From Lachnospiraceae bacterium (GTDB lineage: Bacteria > Bacillota_A > Clostridia > Lachnospirales > Lachnospiraceae), in contig VSNT01000126.1 in assembly GCA_009774465.1 (NCBI GenBank), positions 1 to 10,480 on the forward strand: 10,480 nt of DNA, read 5' to 3'. The translations under genes were made by a program, and so were the position numbers. Below the pieces are notes generated by a model, which was given only the letters and a program-made list of their open reading frames with translations, was not told the DNA's origin and ran no database searches. This document shows, piece after piece, positions 1-7,295 of this stretch. Every line of letters starts with the position of its first letter. The stretch's first letter is position 1.

Positions 1-57
1 ATATAAAATAGATTTGCCTAAATTAATTATAAGTGATTGCTGGTTAAAAAACAACTG

Positions 58-1041
58 TTAATTGTTTATTTCTCCCAACAAATCTGTCATTTGTTCGTAT
101 AAACCATCCCTGCTGTCCGCCCGCAGAATAATTGAAATATAAGGATTGCTGGAAGAATCTCTGGAGATCAATACCAGACAATGCCCTGCCGCATTTGTTG
201 TGCCTGTTTTACCCCCAAGAACCGTAATCCCGCTGGGAGCCTGTGCTGTTCCCTGAATAAAATAATTGCTGTTGTTTACGCTGATTTCCTTTGAAGCACC
301 ATTTTTGTCCGTGTACACTGTAGTATAAGTATCCATATGTATGATTTCGTTAAACAGGCTGTAATTTACAGCTTCATTCATAATAAGATACATATCGTAA
401 GCAGTTGTATAGTGATTATCATCGGGCAGTCCATGAGGATTCACAAAATGTGTGTTGGTCGCTCCAAGCGCAAGGGCTTCTTCATTCATCATGTCTGCAA
501 ATGCCTCTACGGAACCGGCAATCCCCTCAGCAATCATAACAGCAGCATCATTTGCAGAATTAATCAGCAAAAGATGAAGCGCCTGATCCAGCGTCATTTG
601 ATCCCCTTCTCTGATACCGCAGACCTGTGCGCCTGATTCTAAAACCCTAACATTTGGCGTTGCAGTCAGCATCATATCACTGGAACCGTGCTTTAATGCA
701 ACAAGTGCAGTCATAACTTTTGTAAGAGAAGCCGGATAAAGCTTTTCATGGACATTTTTCGCATAAATGGTTTCTTTTTGATTTACATCAAAAAGCCCTG
801 CAGCGGAAGCGGTAATGGAAAGACTGCTTCCCCCTGCATCTGCATCCACAATGCATAAATCATTTGCAAAGGGTTCCGCCACCCCCCGCTCCTCTTCCAA
901 ATTAACAATCCGAAAACTGCTTACATCTGAATTTGTTGTGTATGGCATATCATAGGAAGCCTGTCCACATCCTGTAAACAATAAAATACTTGCCGCAAAA
1001 AATGCAGATAAAATTTTATTTTTCTTATTTGTACATTTCAC
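58..1041 (-). CDS. Lipoprotein D-alanyl-D-alanine carboxypeptidase (DacF/PBP5-like, peptidase S11)
   Basis: A serine DD-carboxypeptidase that would remove the terminal D-Ala from peptidoglycan stem pentapeptides outside the membrane. All three active-site motifs are present: SLTK at residues 105-108 (nucleophile S105), SAN at 162-164 and KTGT at 278-281. The stretch around 161-205 (NSANDAA, then NPHGLPDDNHYTTAYDM) is typical of the S11 family. The N-terminus is a short basic stretch, a hydrophobic segment and LFTGC, so C25 is the probable lipidated cysteine. At 327 aa it is shorter than typical DacF/PBP5 (about 380-400 aa), because the protein stops soon after the catalytic domain and lacks the C-terminal beta domain and amphipathic anchor; the lipid probably replaces that anchor. 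The start is GTG at 1039-1041, inside the end of mgsA, with AGAGGAGA at 1053-1060, 12 bases upstream of the start. The overlap suggests translational coupling to mgsA. The family is secure; the exact orthologue name (dacA, dacB or dacF) is not. Confidence 0.93.
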   Translation of the reverse strand: MKCTNKKNKILSAFFAASILLFTGCGQASYDMPYTTNSDVSSFRIVNLEEERGVAEPFANDLCIVDADAGGSSLSITASAAGLFDVNQKETIYAKNVHEKLYPASLTKVMTALVALKHGSSDMMLTATPNVRVLESGAQVCGIREGDQMTLDQALHLLLINSANDAAVMIAEGIAGSVEAFADMMNEEALALGATNTHFVNPHGLPDDNHYTTAYDMYLIMNEAVNYSLFNEIIHMDTYTTVYTDKNGASKEISVNNSNYFIQGTAQAPSGITVLGGKTGTTNAAGHCLVLISRDSSSNPYISIILRADSRDGLYEQMTDLLGEINN

Positions 1042-1420
1042 GCCACTCTAGATCTCCTCTGTCAAGGGACTTAATAAGTAACTCTGCTGTTGCCAGATTG
1101 GTTGCCATTGGAATATTATACATATCACAAAGTTTTATTACATTATTCACATCCGGCTCATGCGTTTTGGAAGTTAAAGGATCTCTTAAAAAAATAACAA
1201 GATCTATCTGATTGTGTTCAATCTGTGCACCAATCTGCTGCTCTCCGCCAAGATGTCCTGCCAGAAATTTATGAATGTTTAAATTGGTCACTTCCTCTAC
1301 CAGCCTTCCTGTTGTGCCGGTTGCGTACAATTCATTTTTACTTAAAATACCACGATATGCTATGCAGAAATTCTGCATTAGCTTCTTTTTGGTATCATGT
1401 GCAATTAATGCTATATTCAT
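1025..1420 (-). CDS. mgsA: Methylglyoxal synthase, with Glu at the catalytic-base position
   Basis: A cytoplasmic enzyme family that converts dihydroxyacetone phosphate to methylglyoxal and phosphate, a bypass of lower glycolysis. At 131 aa it is about as long as the Bacillus enzyme. Visible motifs are IALIAHD (residues 3-9), the phosphate-binding YATGTTG (32-38), GGEQQIGA (58-65), FLRDP (77-81) and HEPDV (87-91). These match E. coli MgsA H19/D20, the 43-49 loop, D91, H98 and D101. The odd residue is E60 (codon GAG, 1241-1243) where E. coli has the catalytic base D71 in GGDQQ; the nearby SGP is also AGH. The ATG start is preceded by GAAGGGG with a 6-base spacer. The gene follows rodA after 40 bases and overlaps the downstream carboxypeptidase by 17 bases. 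The family call is firm; whether activity equals that of the canonical enzyme is open. Confidence 0.93.
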   Translation of the reverse strand: MNIALIAHDTKKKLMQNFCIAYRGILSKNELYATGTTGRLVEEVTNLNIHKFLAGHLGGEQQIGAQIEHNQIDLVIFLRDPLTSKTHEPDVNNVIKLCDMYNIPMATNLATAELLIKSLDRGDLEWREMYK

Positions 1421-1460
1421 GCTATACCCCTTCCCGTTAACCCTTATTACCCATTATACA

Positions 1461-2567
1461 TCATTTTGTGCGGCATTGTAACCCCACATTTAAAACAAAT
1501 CCAATTCCAATAAAAGAACTTACAAGCGACGTAAGCCCATAGCTTACAAAAGGAAGCGGCAGCCCTGTATTTGGAAGTAAATAGGTAACCACTCCTATAT
1601 TGATAAATCCCTGAAATCCTATCATTGCCCCTACGCCTGCGGCTATGACAGTTCCTGCAATATCCTTGGCGCGCCTGGCAATCAAAAGACATTCCACACT
1701 GATCAGCATAATAAGAACAATAACAACGCAGGCGCCTACAAATCCAAATTCCTCCCCAATAACAGCAAAAATAAAGTCTGTCTGGGGTTCTGCTATAAAG
1801 TCTGCATTTTTTACGGAGCTGATCTCATTATTTTTATATCCTTTTCCGGTAAGCTGGCCGGAACCGATTGCCATAACGGAATATTCCTGCTGGTAGCCGA
1901 TAGAATTGGCATACTCTTCTTTGTTAAAAAAAGCAACAATTCTGTTTGCCTGATATTGATTTATAATTTTCTGCTCCGGCTGCAGAACAAGGTAAAGAAA
2001 AATCATCATAGACGGAATGGCCACAGCCAGAAAGCCTATAACCACCCGCCATCGTACGCCCGCTGTAAACATTACTACTGCAAAGATCAGACAAATTACA
2101 ATCGTTGTTGAAAGATCCGGCTGTGCAAGCACCAGCGCTGCAGGAATTACAAATAAAATACAGCACATTGAAATACATTTAAAGGTGTTGAAATGCTCCT
2201 TATGTTTATAAATATATTGCGCCAAAAATAAGATAATCAGTATTTTGGCAAGCTCCGAAGGCTGAAAACGAATTCCGGCAATCGTCACCCATCTTTGTGC
2301 GCCATTTGTATCCTCCCCCATATAGATAACAAGCGCAAGTATCAGCAGATTAAAAATGTACATAAGCCAATAGAGATTAAGCAATACCGAATAGTCAAAC
2401 AGAGAGATTACCAGCATTAAAAACAGTCCAACGGCAAAGCCGGCAATCTGTCTGTTTTGGAGAGATGGTGCCGCACTTCCCACTGCAATAATTCCAATTA
2501 CAGAAAGTGCACTTACCAAAAATACCAATTTAAAATCAAAATAGCGTATTTTATACTGTTTCAGCAT
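1461..2567 (-). CDS. rodA: RodA, SEDS-family peptidoglycan glycosyltransferase
   Basis: A polytopic membrane protein that polymerises lipid II into glycan strands for side-wall elongation, working with the class B transpeptidase PBP2 encoded upstream. At 368 aa and about ten hydrophobic segments it is the normal size for RodA. SEDS landmarks are GAQRW then FQPSE (residues 89-105), QPDLSTT (149-155), the TGKGY loop (240-244), and EPQTDFIFAVIGEE (260-273), in which D264 aligns with the essential extracellular Asp. GLPLPFVSYGLTS (335-347) is the C-terminal signature, with Leu at the second Gly of the usual YGG. The ATG start has AAAGGTGAT just upstream, overlapping the minE stop (12-base gap). 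FtsW and SpoVE are relatives; the mre/min context and the partner PBP2 favour RodA. Confidence 0.95.
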   Translation of the reverse strand: MLKQYKIRYFDFKLVFLVSALSVIGIIAVGSAAPSLQNRQIAGFAVGLFLMLVISLFDYSVLLNLYWLMYIFNLLILALVIYMGEDTNGAQRWVTIAGIRFQPSELAKILIILFLAQYIYKHKEHFNTFKCISMCCILFVIPAALVLAQPDLSTTIVICLIFAVVMFTAGVRWRVVIGFLAVAIPSMMIFLYLVLQPEQKIINQYQANRIVAFFNKEEYANSIGYQQEYSVMAIGSGQLTGKGYKNNEISSVKNADFIAEPQTDFIFAVIGEEFGFVGACVVIVLIMLISVECLLIARRAKDIAGTVIAAGVGAMIGFQGFINIGVVTYLLPNTGLPLPFVSYGLTSLVSSFIGIGFVLNVGLQCRTK

Positions 2568-2579
2568 TTATATCACCTT

Positions 2580-2852
2580 TCAGTTTACATTCTTATGTAA
2601 GTCCAAAATAGGAATATTCGCATACAGGGTAGGCGTTTTATCCCGCCCCTTGCTGTCAGTTTTACTGATCTGAATTTCCATACTCTGCGTATCTATTTTC
2701 ATGTATTTTGATATTACCTTTGCAATATCTGTTTTTATCATTTCCATCATTTCCGGCGAGCAGTTGACTCTGTCGGAAATAAGCAATATCTTTAAACGGT
2801 CTTTTGCAATTTCCCTTGATTTTTTCCTGCTAAAAAAGTTCCTGATTCCCAT
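2580..2852 (-). CDS. minE: MinE, topological specificity factor of the Min system
   Basis: A small regulator (90 aa, usual size 80-90) that displaces MinC from MinD and stimulates MinD ATPase, so that division inhibition is relieved at midcell. The N-terminus GIRNFFSRKKS (2-12) is an amphipathic, basic membrane-targeting segment. AKDRLKILLISDR (16-28) is the conserved anti-MinCD segment that switches between helix and beta strand. The remainder (about 32-88, with MEMIKTDIAKVISKYMKI) is the topological-specificity dimer domain. The ATG start is preceded by a near-perfect TAGGAGGTGG site that includes the minD TAG stop, giving an 11-base gap and probable coupling to minD. Its presence points away from Bacillus-type DivIVA/MinJ control and towards a MinE-type system. 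Confidence 0.95.
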   Translation of the reverse strand: MGIRNFFSRKKSREIAKDRLKILLISDRVNCSPEMMEMIKTDIAKVISKYMKIDTQSMEIQISKTDSKGRDKTPTLYANIPILDLHKNVN

Positions 2853-2863
2853 GAGACCACCTC

Positions 2864-3655
2864 CTAATTTTTATGGAAAATACCTGACATCCTTGCCCAA
2901 AAAGAAACACCTTTTTCAAACTCAAGAAAGGGAATTTCTTTTCCTGTTACCCGATAACATATATTTTGATATGCTTTTCCTGCCAATGTATTATTTCCTA
3001 CAAGAGGTTCCCCCTGGTTGGTTGCAATGACTACATTTTCATCATCCGGTACAATTCCGATCAGGCTGATTGCAAGAATATCCACTACGTCTGCCGCACT
3101 CATCATATCCCCGCGTTTGACCATGTCATACCGCAGCCTGTTAATGATCAGATCAATTTTAGTAAAATCACTGGCCTCTAAAAGTCCGATGATCCGGTCA
3201 GCATCTCTGATTGCTGATACTTCAGGTGTGGTTACTACAAGCGCCCGATCCGCCCCCGCAATGGCATTTTTAAATCCCTGCTCAATTCCCGCCGGGCAAT
3301 CCAGAATAATGTAATCAAACTGTTCCCGAAGCTGGTTGATCATTCTTACCATCTGTTCAGGGTTCACTGCTGTTTTATCCTTTGTCTGGGCTGAGGGCAT
3401 AAGATACAGGCTGGGATGGCGTTTGTCTTTAATTAACGCCTGCTTAATGCGGCATTTTCCTTCTACCACATCCACCAGATTATACACAATCCTGTTTTCC
3501 AGCCCCATTACAACATCCAGATTACGCAGTCCTATATCCGTGTCGATCAAAACCACACGTTTTCCCATAGCGGCCAGACCTGATCCTACGTTTGCAGATG
3601 TGGTGGTCTTTCCCACACCGCCTTTTCCTGACGTGACGACAATTACTTCACTCAT
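2864..3655 (-). CDS. minD: MinD, membrane-associated septum-site-determining ATPase
   Basis: A ParA/MinD-family ATPase that dimerises on ATP, binds membrane, recruits MinC and is released by MinE. The deviant Walker A motif KGGVGKTT lies at residues 11-18 (signature K11, catalytic K16). The switch region DTDIGLRNLD spans 38-47, and the Walker B-type strand YIILDCPAG (115-123) carries D119. NRLRYDM in the 170s is the nucleotide-base region. The C-terminus, about 248-263 (GVSFWARMSGIFHKN), is a plausible amphipathic membrane-targeting helix, though less basic than many. At 263 aa it is the expected length. The ATG start has TGGAGGT six bases upstream. It follows minC after 52 bases, the largest gap in the operon, and is followed by minE. 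Confidence 0.97.
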   Translation of the reverse strand: MSEVIVVTSGKGGVGKTTTSANVGSGLAAMGKRVVLIDTDIGLRNLDVVMGLENRIVYNLVDVVEGKCRIKQALIKDKRHPSLYLMPSAQTKDKTAVNPEQMVRMINQLREQFDYIILDCPAGIEQGFKNAIAGADRALVVTTPEVSAIRDADRIIGLLEASDFTKIDLIINRLRYDMVKRGDMMSAADVVDILAISLIGIVPDDENVVIATNQGEPLVGNNTLAGKAYQNICYRVTGKEIPFLEFEKGVSFWARMSGIFHKN

Positions 3656-3707
3656 TTTTTACCTCCAGATTTTAAATGAATTAATTTCGTCCCCTGAGAA
3701 AAGTCCC

Positions 3708-4391
3708 TTAAACAGGCAATTCGCTCAGTAATTCTTTTGTGAGAGAATCCACAATTACTTTTTCGTCTTTTACGTATGCTATTTTCGGCTGTACCTTTGG
3801 TTTTATGGACCATTTTGAGGTCTTTTCTTTATGTTTATATTTGAAATCACCGATTTTTAATTTTTCCGGCGACATTTCAAGCGCAACTACATAATGATGA
3901 TAATCTCCATTTCCCCCTGCATAGGCTTCACCAAAAAGCCCTCCTAAAACGATAATGTCTTTTGCTGATATAATCGCAGAGCCCGGATATACATCACCCA
4001 ATATGACAATACTGGATTCCGTTTCCAGAGTCTGTCCATTTTTCAGAGTGCCCTTATAAAACTGTCCTTCTTCACCTGCCCCCGGCTTACCTGAAAAATC
4101 TGTCTGCTGCAAAGCCTTAACAAAATTTTGATTGGTTGCATCATCCTCTCCCACCAGACAGATAATCTGAAGTCTTGAGTTTTCGGAAATCACGTCCAAT
4201 ATTTTCTTTTCTTCTTCATCAGTCAGTATTCTGCCTTTGATGGAAAGCGCCATTCTTGCATCTTTAAAAAAGCTGCTTGACTCATGAAACTTATCGGCAA
4301 TATCAATTATTAAGGCTTCAAAAGGCATCTCCGGATCAAGATGCAGAACAATGCCATTTGGAAAACTTTTAAGTACAACTGAATTTTTCAA
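3708..4391 (-). CDS. minC: MinC, FtsZ-assembly inhibitor
   Basis: The division inhibitor of the Min system: MinD carries it to the membrane, where it antagonises FtsZ polymers away from midcell. At 227 aa it matches B. subtilis MinC (about 226). Residues 1-100 form the poorly conserved N-terminal FtsZ-inhibiting domain. Residues 110-185 form the right-handed beta-helix C-terminal domain, seen as GTLKNGQTLE (the RSGQ-type MinD contact, here KNGQ at 117-120), VILGDVYPGSAIISAKDIIVLGG and the GEAYAGGNGD turn. The start is TTG at 4389-4391: AAAGGAG sits ten bases upstream, a stop lies in frame just before it, and the next in-frame ATG (residue 22) would delete conserved sequence. A weak start fits the low MinC:MinD ratio known in other bacteria. 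The tail after about 185 is lysine-rich. Confidence 0.93.
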   Translation of the reverse strand: MKNSVVLKSFPNGIVLHLDPEMPFEALIIDIADKFHESSSFFKDARMALSIKGRILTDEEEKKILDVISENSRLQIICLVGEDDATNQNFVKALQQTDFSGKPGAGEEGQFYKGTLKNGQTLETESSIVILGDVYPGSAIISAKDIIVLGGLFGEAYAGGNGDYHHYVVALEMSPEKLKIGDFKYKHKEKTSKWSIKPKVQPKIAYVKDEKVIVDSLTKELLSELPV

Positions 4392-4401
4392 AATAATCTT
4401 A

Positions 4402-4408
4402 CTCCTTT
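4402..4408 (-). promoter_or_regulatory. Ribosome binding site deciding the TTG start of minC
   Basis: Reads AAAGGAG on the minus strand, ten bases upstream of the TTG at 4389-4391 and just after the mrdA stop (4416-4418). No ATG or GTG is in frame between it and the TTG; the only other triplets there are two ATT codons and one AAG. The TTG is therefore the best start. Confidence 0.65.
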
Positions 4409-4415
4409 AAATAAT

Positions 4416-7295
4416 CTAATCTGTTCTGGCCGTACTGCCAGTTAATCTCTCTGCAACACCTGTAAGAAGCTCATCTTCATCTACAAGATCAAAATAATAC
4501 TGCAGCACCTCTTTTGTAGTTCTGGCCGCATAACTGGAAGTATATCCAAATGCAATTCTTGTAGCTATGGCAATTTCCGGCTCATCATAAGGTGCATAGC
4601 AGACAAACAGCGCATGGTTTGCACGGTTTTTATCTTCCTCGGCTGTACCTGTCTTACCTGCCACTTTCACTTCCAGATCCTTCAGATAAGCATTGTTTTC
4701 AATTACCTGACGCATTCCCAGGTGAATGGCATCCCAGTAAGATTCTTCCATGTTTATGGTGTTTCTGACCTCAGCACTGTTTTCCTTCAGCAGATTGCCG
4801 CTGTGGTCAGTAATCCGATCCACAAGCGTCAAATCATAACAGGTACCGCTGTTTGCTACCGTTGTGATATATCTGGCAAGTCCTACAGTGGAAAAGTTAT
4901 TGTTGCCCTGCCCAATTGCAGACCGGACTGCATCTTCCGTAGATACCTGCGGCGTAGATTCTTCAATTTCAATGCCTGATGTTTCCGTAAGTCCATACAT
5001 ATCCGCATATTTTTTCAGAACTGCAAGTCCGGTATCCGGTGAATAGGCATCACCATTCATTCCCAGATGATACCCCAGTTCATAGAAAAAAATATTACAG
5101 GAATGGCGGATGCTTCCTGATAAATTTAAAGAACCATGCCTCCCGGGATGAATCCAACAGGTTGGCGGTGGATAAATATCCTCAAAAATTCCGTTACAGG
5201 TAACAGTGGTATATGGTGTAATTGCCCCTTCCATCAATCCGGCAGTGGCAGAAACCATTTTAAAAGTTGATCCCGGCGCAGTCATCTGCATAGTGGCATA
5301 ATTACGCAGCGGCGTTGAAAGATCATTCAGCAATTGGGAATAATACTCGGCATTTACACCATTTGCCATTTTATTGTTATCATACCCCGGATAAGTAACC
5401 AATGCCAGTACATCTCCTGTATTTACATCTGTGACAACCATAGAAGCCGAATAGGGATCCAGGGCAAGCTGGGCAGGGGTAATATCCAGATTTTTGATAC
5501 GCTCCATCATAAAGTTAAATGCGGAAACAGAGCCATTTTCCAGAGCAGCCCTTTCTTCAGCAGAAACTTCCACCAGCTCCTGTTCCAAAAGAAGCCTGCA
5601 GATCTGCGTTCCTGATATCACATCCTTTTTTATCATAAAACGATAAATCCGCTTGGTAAAATCAATATTATCTTCCAACTGTTCAAAAATGTAGCTGACA
5701 ATGTGTTCATATATTTCTTCCGAATCAGCATATTGACTGGAAAGGTCAAGTCTTGTTACGTCTATCCAGTTCATGGCAATACAGTAATTTAAATATTCTT
5801 TCAGACTGATAACTTCATCTGTTGTCCACGCAATATATGTTTCATCATCCACATCCACACGACTTCTGACAATAATTCCATTTTTGTACAGCATTTCAGC
5901 GATGTAGCTTTCATAAATCTGATACTCAAGATCAAGATTTTCGTAAGGCGTCATTGCTTCCGTAAGTTCTCTTTGAAGAGTATCAAATACATCCTGCTTT
6001 CTTTCCGTATATTGTTCGTGAACTTCCTTTTCCGTTTCCCCGGCATTTGCTGCTGTAAAGTGAGACGTATCAATTACGTTGTTATTGATCAGGGCATAAT
6101 ATACATCATAAATGGGAATTTTAATTTTACTGCTGCTTACTTCACTGGTGTTAAATTCTTTCGCATTAATGATATTGGTGTAAAGAATACTTGCAATTTT
6201 CTGTTCCAGTATTTTATAAACTGCAATCTGCAGGTCTTTGTCAATGGTAAGAAAAACATCATTTCCGGCAACCGGTTCCACATAATTGGTGGTTTCTGTT
6301 ACTTTTCCAAGGCTGTCGACAAATATCGTCTCGCTGCCTTTGGTTCCCTGCAGGTAAGACTCCATAGATTTTTCAATTCCAAGTTTTCCTACCGTATCAT
6401 TTAAATTATAGGAGGATTCTCCATATTCTTCCTGAAGTGCTGTCAATTCCTCCTGTGATATCTTCCCTGTGTAGCCTAAAATATGTGAAAAATAAACACT
6501 GTCAACATATTTGCGGATGGTATCCTCAACAATAGACACGCCCTCTAATTCCATACTGTTTTCCATTACTACGGCAACTGTTGCTTCACTTACGTCTGTT
6601 GCAACAGTAGTTGCAATATATTTCTGAAAACTGTTATTATTCATATCATAGCGGATGGATAAAATTTTAAGAACTTCTTCACTGGTATATCCATTTCCGG
6701 GGACAAAAGTATCACTGGTATCATCATCAGTATAATTGCCAATCCGAAACCTGTCCCAGCCGCACAAATAGTTGATTACATCCTGTGCAGTGGCAGTGCG
6801 CTCCTTCTCTTCCAGCTTTTCAATGGAAGCATGTCCATAAACATCAGCAAGAAAACGGTTTAGCTGTGTTCCTTCAACGGCAAAAATATACCGTCCATTT
6901 TTATCCAGCACAATTTTAAAATCACTGGAAATACTGTCCCCGTTTCTCTCTATAATATTAATCAGCTTATATATGGTTGTATTTAAATTTAAGTTCTTAT
7001 ACCGGCCGCTTTCATAAACATCTTCAATGGTAACGGAATGGGCCAGCTCATTATAGGCCAGAAGATTTCCGTTTCTGTCATAAATGCACCCCCGGCTCCC
7101 GTTAATTGTGCGTTCCTTCATAATTTTCATCTGAAAGGAATCAAGATATTCTTCCCCATGAACAATCTGCAGATCAAAAATACGGTTGACCATGATTCCG
7201 CATATACTGATCATAATCAGCACAAGAACAAAAACTCTGGATGTTACCATATTTAAAAAATTTTCTCTAAATTCATCAAACAAACTTCCGCTCAC
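4416..7295 (-). CDS. mrdA: PBP2, elongasome transpeptidase (class B PBP) with a large insertion
   Basis: A class B penicillin-binding protein that cross-links glycan made by RodA. It has one N-terminal membrane helix (about 20-36), the pedestal/dimer domain starting at RGCIYDRNGNLLAYN (68-82), and the transpeptidase domain from about 615 (SMVVTDVNTGDVLALVTYPGYD). Catalytic motifs are STFK 676-679 (nucleophile S676), SCN 732-734 and KTGT 881-884. At 959 aa it is far longer than E. coli PBP2 (633). Most of the excess is an acidic, helix-rich block at about 369-612, between FLTIDKDLQIAVYKILEQKIA and the transpeptidase core. C700, C713, H720 and C733 resemble the metal site reported in some PBP2 proteins. 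The GTG start overlaps mreD by 20 bases. A TTG at 7281-7283 (residue 5) is an alternative, because the only good GGAG touches the GTG. Position between mreD and minC, with rodA in the same operon, supports PBP2 over SpoVD or PBP3. Confidence 0.94.
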   Translation of the reverse strand: MSGSLFDEFRENFLNMVTSRVFVLVLIMISICGIMVNRIFDLQIVHGEEYLDSFQMKIMKERTINGSRGCIYDRNGNLLAYNELAHSVTIEDVYESGRYKNLNLNTTIYKLINIIERNGDSISSDFKIVLDKNGRYIFAVEGTQLNRFLADVYGHASIEKLEEKERTATAQDVINYLCGWDRFRIGNYTDDDTSDTFVPGNGYTSEEVLKILSIRYDMNNNSFQKYIATTVATDVSEATVAVVMENSMELEGVSIVEDTIRKYVDSVYFSHILGYTGKISQEELTALQEEYGESSYNLNDTVGKLGIEKSMESYLQGTKGSETIFVDSLGKVTETTNYVEPVAGNDVFLTIDKDLQIAVYKILEQKIASILYTNIINAKEFNTSEVSSSKIKIPIYDVYYALINNNVIDTSHFTAANAGETEKEVHEQYTERKQDVFDTLQRELTEAMTPYENLDLEYQIYESYIAEMLYKNGIIVRSRVDVDDETYIAWTTDEVISLKEYLNYCIAMNWIDVTRLDLSSQYADSEEIYEHIVSYIFEQLEDNIDFTKRIYRFMIKKDVISGTQICRLLLEQELVEVSAEERAALENGSVSAFNFMMERIKNLDITPAQLALDPYSASMVVTDVNTGDVLALVTYPGYDNNKMANGVNAEYYSQLLNDLSTPLRNYATMQMTAPGSTFKMVSATAGLMEGAITPYTTVTCNGIFEDIYPPPTCWIHPGRHGSLNLSGSIRHSCNIFFYELGYHLGMNGDAYSPDTGLAVLKKYADMYGLTETSGIEIEESTPQVSTEDAVRSAIGQGNNNFSTVGLARYITTVANSGTCYDLTLVDRITDHSGNLLKENSAEVRNTINMEESYWDAIHLGMRQVIENNAYLKDLEVKVAGKTGTAEEDKNRANHALFVCYAPYDEPEIAIATRIAFGYTSSYAARTTKEVLQYYFDLVDEDELLTGVAERLTGSTARTD

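Noticed and set aside
46..66. Possible Rho-independent terminator after the carboxypeptidase gene
   Set aside because: On the minus strand AACAA and TTGTT flank a seven-base loop before a T-run, but the stem has five pairs with one G-C and overlaps the T-run. It is too weak to call in AT-rich sequence.
337..636. Plus-strand open frame of 99 codons antisense to the carboxypeptidase
   Set aside because: It runs opposite the conserved SxN-containing catalytic domain and has no domain of its own; it is a shadow frame.
3656..3707. The 52-base minC-minD gap as an internal promoter or regulatory element
   Set aside because: It has two copies of GGGAC 14 bases apart and the minD ribosome site, but no paired -35/-10 hexamers and no stable hairpin.
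5973..6404. Plus-strand open frame of 143 codons antisense to mrdA
   Set aside because: It lies wholly opposite a well-supported PBP2 coding region, has low-complexity Phe/Ile/Asn-rich content, and shows no recognisable motif or ribosome site.
4416..7295. PBP2 as SpoVD or a beta-lactam-resistance PBP
   Set aside because: No C-terminal PASTA domain is present, and the mreD-mrdA-min-rodA context fits the elongasome PBP2. Resistance cannot be judged from the sequence alone.
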